Source of the DNA: Spiroplasma endosymbiont of Lasioglossum villosulum
GTDB lineage: Bacteria; Bacillota_I; Bacilli_A; Mycoplasmatales; VBWQ01
Assembly: GCF_964020195.1 (NCBI RefSeq)
Contig: NZ_OZ026539.1
Location: 186,001 to 250,000 of the forward strand
Direction of reading: 5' to 3'
Length of the DNA stretch: 64,000 nt
A model generated the notes under the pieces. It saw only the letters and a list, made by a program, of their open reading frames with translations, was not told where the DNA came from and made no database searches. This document shows positions 34,976 to 44,421 of this stretch, piece by piece. Made by a program: the position numbers and the translations under genes. How positions within the stretch are numbered: position 1 is the stretch's first letter; each line of letters opens with the position of its first letter.

Positions 34976-35932
34976 ATGAATAATAATGAAAAAATAAAAG
35001 GTAACTTTTATGTTCTGGGAAATAGTTTATCAGACACAGGAGCATTAGTAAGTGGTTTTACAGCTCTTTTTAAGCATTTAAAGATATCTAAAATAGTTAA
35101 AATGTTGCCACCATTTTATAAAAATTCTTTTTCTAATGGTCCTGTGGCAGCACAAATTATTGCCGATTATTTGCATATAAATTTAACTTCTGCTTGAAGA
35201 TTTGACCTTTTTTTATTTGCTGATGAGCAAATTGGTAATAATTATGCAGTTAGTGGAGCTTTAGCTAGTAGAAAAAAAGAATTAACAGTAGAAAGTTTTG
35301 TTATTAATCATTTTGATATTATTCATCAAGTAGATGCTTTAATTAGTCAGCATCATATTAATAGTAATGATATAATTTTAGTAGAGTTTGGTGGTAATGA
35401 TATTTTATATGCTTTTAAACAATTATTATTAAACGACCAAGAAGAAATTATTAATAAAGCAGTTGAGTTAATAAAAAATGCTTTAACTAAATTGATAAAT
35501 AAGGGTGCTCAACGTATTTTATTATGTAATGTTCCTAATATGAGTATTATCCCTTTATTTAAAAATAAAGAAAAAGATAAGGAACGTATTTTAAATTTAA
35601 CTACTAATTTTAATAAAATGTTAGATAGTGTTATTGAAGAATTAAATAAAAATAAAAAAAATATTATTAAATATGATATGTTTGCAGCGATAACAAATGC
35701 TATTAATAAGTTTAAAAGCTTGAATATTAATAACAATATTATTGATGCAGCAGTTACTACTGATTTTAGTGAAATAATTAATAATGGTATTATTGTTCCT
35801 CATTTCAATGAAGGTGTTAATGAAGAAAATATTAATAATTATTTCTTTTTTGATAGCATTCATCCTAATAAATGAGCACATAATATTATCGCTCAAGAAT
35901 TAATTAAATTAATAAATAATAATAAGAATTAA
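34976..35932 (+). CDS. SGNH/GDSL-type hydrolase, cytosolic, with GNSL block
   Basis: GDSL-family esterase/lipase-like protein of 318 residues without signal peptide. The nucleophile block reads 'FYVLGNSLSDTGALVSG', so the usual Asp of GDSL is Asn while the Ser is kept. Block II Gly is in 'NNYAVSGALAS', block III 'LVEFGGNDILYA', and block V 'FFFDSIHPNKWAH' supplies the Asp and His. The overall layout follows the thermolabile haemolysin/PlaA type. It is a shorter, non-secreted relative of the protein at 51220-52629. Start ATG 34976 follows 'aaaggagaag'. The Nudix-SLOG gene begins 54 bases downstream. Confidence 0.88.
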
Positions 35933-35986
35933 TTAGAAATATTTATTTATAAGAGTTATAATTTTATTATAAAGGAAAAAATAAAT

Positions 35987-37162
35987 ATGAAAAAAGAATG
36001 AGTTAAATTAATTAAAGTAGACTTTATGCATGGTGTTGAAGAACCTTGATGTAATAACAAAGGTGTTGCAATATTACCATTTATAATTAAAGATGATGGT
36101 AGTCGTTATTTTATGCAAACATGTGAGAGTAATCCTTTATTTAATAAAAATAAGCTGGGTAAATATAGTTCAATTACTGGTGGAGTGGAAAATAATAATC
36201 CTTTGGAAACAGTTTATAATGAAATGAGAGAAGAAACTGGTATTTTTTTAACAAAAGATACACCTATTTACTTTTTAGGTACTCATTATGCTTCAAAAAT
36301 AAGCACTAAAGTATGATATTATTATGCAATTGATTTAACTGCACTTAATTTGGATATTAATGATAAATATTATGGTGTTGGCGATGGAACAATAGGAGAA
36401 AATAGTTTATATAGTAAATTTATTCCTGAAACAGAATTACGGTTTTCAAACGATTCTTTTTCTCTGACAATTTATGGTGAGTTATTCAATTCTATAAGTC
36501 ACAATTGTTTTAAAAACATTAATTTTAAAACATTATTATTAAACAATTATTGCGATTCAAAAGCAGAAATATTTAATTCTGCAACTAATAATAATTTGAA
36601 GAGAAATATTTTTATTTCGGGTATAGCTAATAAATATGAAGAATTTGGTACTATAAAGAAAAGTAAAAAATTTGTATTTGATTTATCAAATTTCTTATGT
36701 AAAGAAAATAAGAAAATAATAAATGCATTTGGAATCGGCGTTGGTGATGAAATAGTAAGTGGTGCTGTTAAGTATGCTAAAGAAAATAGTATTGTTTTGG
36801 ATAATATTCTTGATGTATGACCATTTCCGCAACAACTTAAAAAAAGTTGACCAGAATATCGTAATCAGTTAATAGATAAAGCAGACATTGTACTATTTAT
36901 TTTTGGTAATAAAATGGATAAAAATAATAATATTGTTTTATCAAAAGGTGTATTAAATGAATTTGAAATTGCTAGAAATAAAAATAAAATAATAATTCCT
37001 ATAGCTTCAACTGGTTATGCTGCTAAAGAAATATTTATAAAAATAGAAAATGATATAGAAAATTTTAAATATTTAAAAGATTATTTACATGTTCTTAAGA
37101 ATGAAAAAAATGCTGCAAAGATAGTTAAAACTATTATTCAAATTTTAGATAATATTAACTAG
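35987..37162 (+). CDS. Nudix domain fused to a ThsA-type SLOG domain
   Basis: A 391-residue two-domain protein. Residues about 20-165 form a Nudix-like domain with the box 'ITGGVENNNPLETVYNEMR' running into EETGI: the metal Glu residues are kept, but the Arg of REUXEE is Asn and the loop is about two residues short. Residues about 205-391 match the C-terminal SLOG domain of Thoeris ThsA in order: 'IFISGIANKYEE', 'AFGIGVGDEIVSGAV', 'WPFPQ', 'YRNQL', 'LFIFGNKMD', 'VLNEFEIA', 'PIASTGYAAKEI'. In ThsA this domain senses a cyclic ADP-ribose isomer. The Arg of the family's RPFPQ is Trp here (TGA). No SIR2 domain is present. Start follows 'aaagga'. Possible nucleotide-signal sensor or defence gene; function inferred. 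Confidence 0.82.
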
Positions 37163-37172
37163 TAATATTTAT

Positions 37173-37402
37173 TTATATTTTATTTCTTGGTGGTAATTGT
37201 GGAGGCGTGCCACTTCCATTTGGACTTAGTTGTCCTAAATAATTAATAAAATGATAATCTCATTTTTCAGAAACTAAATCACCAGTATTTTTTCATTCTT
37301 ATTTTTATCAATAGTTTCATAAATATGATTTAAATTTTGATTGATAGATGATGAGATAATATTTTTTAATACTAATTGAAAAGGAATATAGTTGCTATTC
37401 AT
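37173..37402 (-). pseudogene. Small broken ORF with Pro-rich end
   Basis: From ATG 37402 the frame runs 38 codons ('NSNYIPFQLVLKN...') to a TAG. Adding one A to the A6 tract (T at 37288-37293 on plus) continues it to 'GDLVSEKWDYHFINYLGQL' and a Pro-rich end 'GSGTPPQLPPRNKI', about 76 residues in all. No family is recognised and the ribosome-binding site is weak. It could be a gene fragment left over in the accessory region. The rest of 37403-37650 holds no gene. Confidence 0.45.
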
Positions 37403-37650
37403 AAAAAGTTAACACTAATTTCTAATATTTTAATTTTTAACAATTTTTAAAGAATTATATCATAATAATTTTTATTTGATAATGAAATGTTTAGTAATTT
37501 TTTATTATATTATTCAATAGTTTTTTTAATGTTTTTAGAAACTTATGTATATTTTTGTTAATAATAAACTTTCTGTTGATATATTATATATAATTATATT
37601 ATGTTTAAAATTAATCAAAAATTTTAATTATAAAAGGCAGGAAATTAAGT

Positions 37651-38598
37651 ATGGAAAATCTTAGTGTTGGCGAAATAGTAACAAAATTTAATTTAACAAT
37701 TTTATATATTAATCCCAAAATTCCAATTGAAAAAAGAATTATTACTAATATTGGTACTAATCGTGGTGGTTTAGAGTTAACAGGATTTAAAACTAAACAA
37801 ATCTCACGTAGTCGTCGTATAATTTTATTAAGCAGTAAAGAAAGCGAATATATTTCCTCTTTACCAAAAACAGAATTTAAGAACCATTTTAGTAATATTT
37901 TAGAAGATCATATTCCTGCTATTTTTGTAACACCTAATTTTAAATTTAAAAAAGAATTATGTGACTGTGCTAAATCAATTAATTCAACAGTTCCAATTAT
38001 TGAAGTATTATTTTTTACTTCTGAATTTGCAGCAACAGTTTCTACGTATATTGTTGAACGTTTATCTGAATCTAAACGTTTACATGGTACTTTAGTAAAT
38101 ATTTTTGGTTATGGTGTCCTAATTACAGGTGAAAGTGGTATTGGTAAATCAGAAACAACATTAGATTTATTACGTAATGGGCACTTATTTGTTGGTGATG
38201 ATAGTATTGATATTTTAAAAGTCAATAATAAAATTGTAGGAAAAGTTAATCCGATTATTAAAAATTTAATTTAAATTAGAGGAATAGGTATCCTAGATAT
38301 TACCAAAATGTATTGATATCATGTTATAATGCATGAGAGTCAAGTAAATTTAATTATTAATTTAATTAGAATTGAAAATGATGGTTGAACTAAAGTTGAT
38401 CGACTTGGTGATCATAATAACTTTGATGTTTTTTTTGAAATTAAAGTGCCTAAAATAATTATTCCTGTTAGTCCAGGAAGAAATTTAGCTGATTTAATTG
38501 AAGCAGCAGTTATTAGTTTAAAATTAAAAGATGAAAGTCAAGACGCTACTGCTAGTTTTCAAAAACAAATAATTAGAAATTTAACAAAAAAGAAATAA
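37651..38598 (+). pseudogene. hprK: HPr kinase/phosphorylase, interrupted by TAA in the signature motif
   Basis: HprK/P phosphorylates Ser46 of HPr and couples glycolytic state to PTS uptake and gene control. 315 codons match the family end to end: 'PAIFVTPNF', 'STYIVERLSESKRLHGTLVN', Walker A 'GESGIGKSETTLDLL', 'GHLFVGDDSIDIL', then 'NLI' - TAA (38272-38274) - 'IRGIGILDITKMY', and 'VSPGRNLADLIEAAVI'. Relatives have Glu where the TAA stands (LLEIRGLGI), so a single G-to-T change (GAA to TAA) explains it. No good start follows for the second part. The upstream piece alone (207 aa) lacks the catalytic signature. Start follows 'aggcagga'. Confidence 0.88.
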
Positions 38599-38631
38599 TT
38601 TAATTATTAAATTATCAAAAAGGAAAAAAAT

Positions 38632-39834
38632 ATGATTAATGATGATGGATACAATAGTTTAATTACCGATATTCCGGGAACGGGAATTCATATTTATTCG
38701 GTATTAATGGCAGTAGGGTTTTTAACTGCTGTCATTGCTTCATGAATAAAATTATATTGTCGTAATATTCCAACTAAAACTTTAGAATGAGGAACATTAG
38801 TTATTGCATTAGCAGGATTAATAGGAGCAAGAGCATGATATGTTCTTAATAATACTAGCACAATTGAAAATGCACTTGATGTAGTTGCCGTTTGAAGAGG
38901 TGGTATGGCAATTGAAGGAGGCGTTACAGTTGGAATGATAGTAGGATTCTTTATTTTTTATCGTACTTCAAAGCAGTTACAAATTTCAATGTGAGTTTTT
39001 ATTGATTGTATTGTTCCAAATATTTTATTAGGTCAAGCAATTGGTAGATGAGGTAATTTTTTTAATCAAGAATTACTAGGAACTGATGTTGGTCATCCTT
39101 TCAGTTGATTACCAACATGAATAAATAATCATTTACATTATGGTTTTAATAGTGATAAACCAGATCCTGTTGCTGTTTATCGTCAACCTTTATTTTTATA
39201 TGAGTCATTATCTTCATTATTTGGTTGATTCTTTTTAACGTTTTTTGTACCAAAAACAGGACAAATATTTAATAAAAAACCATGAAAATTAGATTCTTCG
39301 CAATTTATTTTGCCTTTAAAGACTAATCCAATTGTTGTAAAAGATTTTTTAAAACCTTGAACAGTTATTAAAAAAATTCATGGATATCGTAAATTTAAAT
39401 ATGAAAGTTGAAAACAAGCATATTTTGATTTTATACCCAATAAGAATAGTGTTAAAAGTGTTGAAAAAATACCTTGAAAAGATGTTAAAAAACATTCAAA
39501 AGTTAAATCAAAGATAAAAAAATGATATTTAAAGATTAAATATAATATGCAACCACATTCTAAATCTTTAAATACTATGTATAATCCTAATAATTATCGA
39601 GTAACATATGCAGGAGTATCAGGTAGTTTATACTTTGTCTTTTATGGTATTATTAGAATGATTTTAGAACCACTTCGTGATAATAGAGACATTATGAAAA
39701 TAGCCAATGTTTCAACTTCAATGATAGTTTCTGGAATGTGAATTATTTTAGGTGTTATTTTAGTAATATTTGCACAAATTATTGCACCATCAAGATTTCG
39801 TAAAGGAGAATGATTATATGAAAAATCATACTAA
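38632..39834 (+). CDS. lgt: Prolipoprotein diacylglyceryl transferase, extended
   Basis: Membrane enzyme that adds diacylglycerol to the lipobox Cys of prolipoproteins. At 400 residues it is over 100 longer than usual. Seven or so transmembrane segments are seen, with 'VAVWRGGMAIEGGV' and the signature 'GQAIGRWGNFFNQELLG'. The extra length is a basic, Trp-rich stretch at residues about 215-310, between the 'QPLFLYESL' segment and 'RVTYAGVSGSLYFVFYG'. The start follows 'aaaaagga'. Its last 17 bases overlap trxB, which is therefore translationally coupled. Confidence 0.93.
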
Positions 39835-40783
39835 TAAAGAAAATAAATATGATTATGATTTAGTAGTTATTGGTGGTGGTCCAGCAGGAATGACAGCTGC
39901 TATTTATGCACAAAGAGCAAATCTTAAAACTGTGATTATTGAAAAATATATTGTTGGTGGAAAAATGATTAAAACTTCTGAAATTGAAAATTATCCAGGT
40001 TATGATTATATTTTAGGGCCTGAATTATCAGAAAAAATGCAAAAGCAAGTTGAGAAACTACAAGTTGAATTTGTTACTGATGAAGTTATTAAAATTACAG
40101 ATAGTGAAAATCATAAAATTAAAACAGTCCTTTTAAGTAGTGGTGATATTCTTATTGCTAAAGGAGTAATTATAGCTACTGGTTCATTAGAACGTAAAAT
40201 TGGTGTTCCTGGTGAAGAGGAATATTCTAATCGTGGTGTTTCTTATTGTGCTGTTTGTGATGGTGCTTTATTTAAGAATAAAATTATTAGTGTAGTTGGT
40301 GGTGGTTATGCTGCTTGTGAAGAATCTTTATATTTAACAAGATTTACTAATAAAGTTAATCTTATTCATCGTCGTGATCAATTTCGTGCTGATGATAAAA
40401 CCGTTAATAAAGTTAAAAATAATGAAAATATTAATTTAATAACTGATCATGTTGTATTAAAAGTATTAGGTACTGAGGATAAGAAAAAAGTAGGTAAATT
40501 AGAAATTCAAAATATTAAGACTAAGGAAATTAGTGAAATTACTACTGATGCCTTATTTCCTTATATTGGTTCTGATCCTGTTACAAAATTTGTTAAAGAT
40601 TTAGATATTTACGATAGCAATGGTTATATTATAGTTAATGATAAGTGTCAAACTAAAATCCCGGGATTATATGCAGCTGGTGATGTAATTGCTAAAAATT
40701 TAAGACAAATAGTAACTGCTGTTAACGATGGAGCGATTGCAGCACAATATTTAATAAATTTTATTGATAATTTTAATGAATAA
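39818..40783 (+). CDS. trxB: Thioredoxin reductase
   Basis: FAD/NADPH enzyme that reduces thioredoxin; 321 residues. The FAD-binding 'YDLVVIGGGPAGMTAAIYA' is near the start, the redox pair is in 'SYCAVCDGALF', the NADPH-binding 'ISVVGGGYAACEES' follows, and the C-terminal FAD contact is 'GLYAAGDVIAKNLRQIVTA'. ATG 39818 lies within the end of lgt behind 'aaaggagaa'. Coupling with lgt is common in Firmicutes and Mollicutes. Confidence 0.97.
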   Translation: MKNHTNKENKYDYDLVVIGGGPAGMTAAIYAQRANLKTVIIEKYIVGGKMIKTSEIENYPGYDYILGPELSEKMQKQVEKLQVEFVTDEVIKITDSENHKIKTVLLSSGDILIAKGVIIATGSLERKIGVPGEEEYSNRGVSYCAVCDGALFKNKIISVVGGGYAACEESLYLTRFTNKVNLIHRRDQFRADDKTVNKVKNNENINLITDHVVLKVLGTEDKKKVGKLEIQNIKTKEISEITTDALFPYIGSDPVTKFVKDLDIYDSNGYIIVNDKCQTKIPGLYAAGDVIAKNLRQIVTAVNDGAIAAQYLINFIDNFNE

Positions 40784-40806
40784 AGTGTACAATTGAGGTG
40801 ATAGTA

Positions 40807-41754
40807 ATGATATCATTTACAACAAGTGTAAAAGATGAAATCTGTCAAAAAAGTTTTAAAAATTGTTGTCAGAAATCTTTGCTATCAGCATATTCGCTTA
40901 TTAATGGTAAGATTACAAATTCAGATAAAATAAATAATGAGATTATTATTCATAGTTTTCATAACAAAACCACTAGGTTAATATATAAATTTTTAAAAAA
41001 TCAATATAAAGACGTAAAATTGATAGTTATGGTGGATGTTTTAAATAAATTTGAGCGTCCAAAGGTGTATAATATTCGTATTAATAATAAAATTGATTTT
41101 ATTATTAATGATTTAATGCTTCAAGATAAATATCTTTTTATTGAGAAAGAAGCTATGCACCAGCATATAATAAAAGAGCATTGTATAAGAGCGTATATCG
41201 CAGGAATCTTCCTTGTAGTTGGCAGTATCAATTCTCCTTCAACACCTAACTACCATTTGGAATTACAATTTCATAATGATATGTTGGCTAAAAAAATTAA
41301 AAATATTTTATTACAAACTTTTAAATTAAACTTTAAAACAATAAAACGTCGTAATAAAACGGTGCTTTATCTAAAAAAATCTAATGTAATTTCTGACTTT
41401 TTAAAAATAATTGATTGTCCACAAGCAGTTTTCGCTTTTGAAGATAAACGTATTTCACGAGAATTATTTAATAATATTAATCGTTTTAATAATATTGATA
41501 TTTTTAATCAACAAAAAATTTTAAATGCTGGAGACCAGCAAGTTATAATGATTTCTGTTTTAAAAGATAAAAAACTTTTCAAAGCGTTGTCATTAAAAGC
41601 TCAAATTATTTCAAATTTAAGATTAAAAAATCCTGAAGCATCACTTTCAGAATTGGGTGAACTTTACTATCAAGAAACCGGTTTTGTCATTACTAAGTCT
41701 GGGGTTAATCATTTAATTCGCGAAATTAAGAAAAAGTATCAAGAAACATTGTAA
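40807..41754 (+). CDS. whiA: WhiA-like DNA-binding protein
   Basis: A 315-residue protein with a degenerate LAGLIDADG homing-endonuclease-like N-domain and a C-terminal helix-turn-helix. 'FTTSVKDEICQ' at the start, 'CIRAYIAGIFLVVGSINSP' (LAGLIDADG-like core) and the end 'NPEASLSELGELYYQETG' into 'ITKSGVNHLIREIKK' are typical. In Firmicutes it influences cell division and often sits near trxB, as here. ATG 40807 has a strong 'gaggtgat' ribosome-binding site. Confidence 0.93.
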   Translation: MISFTTSVKDEICQKSFKNCCQKSLLSAYSLINGKITNSDKINNEIIIHSFHNKTTRLIYKFLKNQYKDVKLIVMVDVLNKFERPKVYNIRINNKIDFIINDLMLQDKYLFIEKEAMHQHIIKEHCIRAYIAGIFLVVGSINSPSTPNYHLELQFHNDMLAKKIKNILLQTFKLNFKTIKRRNKTVLYLKKSNVISDFLKIIDCPQAVFAFEDKRISRELFNNINRFNNIDIFNQQKILNAGDQQVIMISVLKDKKLFKALSLKAQIISNLRLKNPEASLSELGELYYQETGFVITKSGVNHLIREIKKKYQETL

Positions 41755-41787
41755 GTTAATAATAAAAGTATAAGAGGAGGCCATACA

Positions 41788-42084
41788 ATGAAAAAGAAAG
41801 AAATTTTAAGCAAAGGTCGTCAAAATTTATTGAATGCTTTTGGAAAACGAATGAAAACTTTACGTAATCAAAAAGGTAGAAAATTTTCACAAGAGAAACT
41901 TGGAGAAGCAAGCGGCCTACATCGTAATTATATTTCTGATGCTGAAAGAGGAACAAGAAACGTATCTTTAGTTGCAATCTTAAAAATAATTAATGGGTTG
42001 GATTCATCTATTAGTGAGTTTTTTGCTGTAGGGTTTGATAATATTGATACTTCAAATTTATATGACACATTTAGTGTTGAATAA
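41788..42084 (+). CDS. XRE-family helix-turn-helix regulator
   Basis: A 98-residue Cro/C1-type DNA-binding protein. The helix-turn-helix covers 'FSQEKLGEASGLHRNYISDA' followed by 'ERGTRNVSLVAILKII'; the last 30 residues are acidic and might give dimerisation. Start ATG 41788 follows a perfect 'aggagg'. It could be a controller of the kind found beside restriction systems or phage genes, but no methylase or endonuclease gene is near. A terminator follows. Confidence 0.92.
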   Translation: MKKKEILSKGRQNLLNAFGKRMKTLRNQKGRKFSQEKLGEASGLHRNYISDAERGTRNVSLVAILKIINGLDSSISEFFAVGFDNIDTSNLYDTFSVE

Positions 42085-42104
42085 AATCAATTTAATACAC
42101 TTTT

Positions 42105-42137
42105 AGTAGTACTTTATAAACAAGTACTACTTTTTTA
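42105..42137 (+). terminator. Intrinsic terminator after the XRE regulator
   Basis: A ten-pair stem (agtagtactt / aagtactact) is followed by six T residues, 20 bases past the stop. It closes the trxB-whiA-XRE run. Confidence 0.85.
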
Positions 42138-42321
42138 TTATTTTATTTTTTATTAAAAATAAATTTGAGAAAAGTTATTAGTACTTTTTATAAAATTAAT
42201 TGATATTCACTAGTAATTATTTTATCTTAATGAAGATTATGAAATTTATTCACCTTATATTAGGAATAATTAATCATTAAAATGTTATAATTTAATTATT
42301 GATTATCATTAAGGAGTTATT

Positions 42322-42780
42322 ATGACAATAGAAAATACAGAAGTTGAAATTGAAAATGTTACTACTAATGTTGATAACGCTAAAAAAGAACCTTATCAAT
42401 TAAGTAGTATTATTTCACCTATATTTGGTCTTAATCATCAAAAAATAACTACGATTCCAATTAATATTAAAAAAGCCGATAGCAGTTCTAGCACTATTGA
42501 GCAATATGTTGATAAAAAAACTAAAGAAAATATTTTTCGTGAAAAAGAAGTAGCGTATAATAATTCTAGTAATCTTGATAATACTAGAATTGCACAAATT
42601 AAAAAAAATAGAGAACAACAACAAATATATGATAGTTTACCATCGCGCTATCTAGAATTTCGCGATAAAATATTTAAAGAAACTACATCTATTAATTACA
42701 ATAATGCAAGTAATAATAACGATACAGTTATTACAACTATTGATTTGTTAGTTGATGATATTTTAGATGAAAATAAATAG
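42322..42780 (+). CDS. Conserved hypothetical upstream of tyrS
   Basis: Unrecognised 152-residue soluble protein. ATG 42322 follows 'aaggagtt'. It is mostly low-complexity and acidic/Asn-rich, except for a conserved-looking core 'EPYQLSSIISPIFGLNH' near residue 30, which might be a short interaction motif. Its TAG overlaps the ribosome-binding site of tyrS, so the two genes are co-transcribed and probably coupled. No transmembrane or signal segment. Confidence 0.7.
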   Translation: MTIENTEVEIENVTTNVDNAKKEPYQLSSIISPIFGLNHQKITTIPINIKKADSSSSTIEQYVDKKTKENIFREKEVAYNNSSNLDNTRIAQIKKNREQQQIYDSLPSRYLEFRDKIFKETTSINYNNASNNNDTVITTIDLLVDDILDENK

Positions 42781-42788
42781 GAGATGCT

Positions 42789-44405
42789 ATGAATAATATA
42801 ATAAATTCCAATATTATTGACGAATTAAAATGACGTAATATCTTAAAAGATATTAGTAGCATAGATAAAGTAATTAATGCAGGAAAATTAGGAAAAGGAA
42901 TATATTGTGGTTTTGATCCAAGTAATGATTCATTACATTTAGGTAATTTACTACAAATTATTTTATTGCATCGTTTTGCTATATTTGGTTTTCAACCAAT
43001 TGCTGTTATTGGTGGTACAACGGCAATGATCGGTGATCCAAGTGGTAAAAATAAAGAACGTAATTTATTAGATGAAAATGTGTTACAAACTAATGTTAGA
43101 AAAATAAAAGAGCAGTTAGTGACATTATTAAGTTATGAAAATATTGATAATTTAACATCATTAGAATTAATTAAAACATGTAATTTATTAAATGATAAAG
43201 AATATGAAACATTAGAAATGATTATTAAAAGTATTAATCCAAATAATCAATATCAACAGACTTTAAGTAGTATTTTAAAAACATTGCCCTTACCTTGAGA
43301 AGAATTAGGATTATCAGCATCATTATTAAAAACTTTATATGAAATTTGTAATTTTGATCAAAAGTGAGTTACTATGAAAAGTGATTTAAATAATCTTTCT
43401 TTTAAACAATTGTTAAATTATTGTGATAGTTATGTAGAAACTTGAATTACATTTTTAAAATTACCATTGGGAACATTAAACAATAAAATTAAGCCAATTA
43501 AAATTATTAATAATCAAACATGATTAGGTCCACTAACAATTACAACTTTTTTGCGTGATATTGGTAAGCATTTTAATGTTAATCAAATGTTAGGCAAAGA
43601 AATGATTGCTAATCGTTTAAATTCTGGAATTTCTTATACTGAATTTTCTTATATGGTATTACAAGCGTATGATTTTTATCATTTATATGAAAAAGAGCAA
43701 TGTTATATTCAATCTGGTGGTAGTGATCAATGAGGAAATATTACTGTCGGTTTAGATTTAATTAGAAAACAAAAAGGTGATGAACATCATGCTGCTGGTA
43801 TTACTATTAATTTATTAACTAAATCTAATGGTGAAAAATTTGGTAAAAGCGAAAAAGGTGCTATATTTTTAAATAGTGAAAAAACTTCACCTTATGAGTT
43901 ATATCAATTTTTATTTAATCAAGAAGATAAAGATTTGCCTACTTTTTTTAATTCTTTAACTTTATTTAGTGAAGAACAAATAGCAAAAATTTTAGTAATT
44001 CATAATAGTGATGTTAAGCAACATTATGGACAAAAGATTTTAGCAGCTTTATTAACAGTATTTATTCATAAATTAAATGGATATTTTAGTGCTATTAATA
44101 TTACTAATGCTTTTTTCCACGATCGGATTCATCAAATGAAATCATCTGAGATTTTACAGGTTTTAAAAGATGTACCACATTTTAATCTTAATCATAATGA
44201 ACAAATAATTGATTTTTTAGTTAATAATCAAATTTGTAATTCAAAAAGAATAGCAAGAGAACTAATTATGCAAGGTTCAATTGTTGTTAATGGTGAAAGA
44301 ATTACCAATATAAATTTTCTTATTAGTAAAAAAAACGCAATTAATAATCAAGTAACAGTTATAAAAAAAGGTAAGCGTCATTATTTTATAGTTGTTCATA
44401 AATAA
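42789..44405 (+). CDS. tyrS: Tyrosyl-tRNA synthetase with about 110-residue insertion
   Basis: Class I enzyme charging tRNA-Tyr, 538 residues instead of about 420. The active-site strings are normal: '[19 protein letters not shown]' (HIGH = HLGN), 'QSGGSDQWGNI' and '[11 protein letters not shown]' (KMSKS). The C-terminal S4 domain is complete ('[18 protein letters not shown]'). Between 'VRKIKEQL' (residue 110) and '[20 protein letters not shown]' (about 242) relatives have about 20 residues; here there are about 130, helical, with no similarity that I recognise. ATG 42789 follows 'taggag'. Confidence 0.95.
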
Positions 44406-44421
44406 GGAAGGGTATTTAAAT

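Noticed and set aside
40807-41754. Possible homing endonuclease because of LAGLIDADG-like sequence
   Set aside because: The C-terminal helix-turn-helix and the position after trxB identify WhiA; the endonuclease-like core is degenerate in that family.
41788-42084. Controller of a restriction-modification or phage immunity system
   Set aside because: No methyltransferase, endonuclease or phage genes lie nearby; a stand-alone regulator is the safer call.
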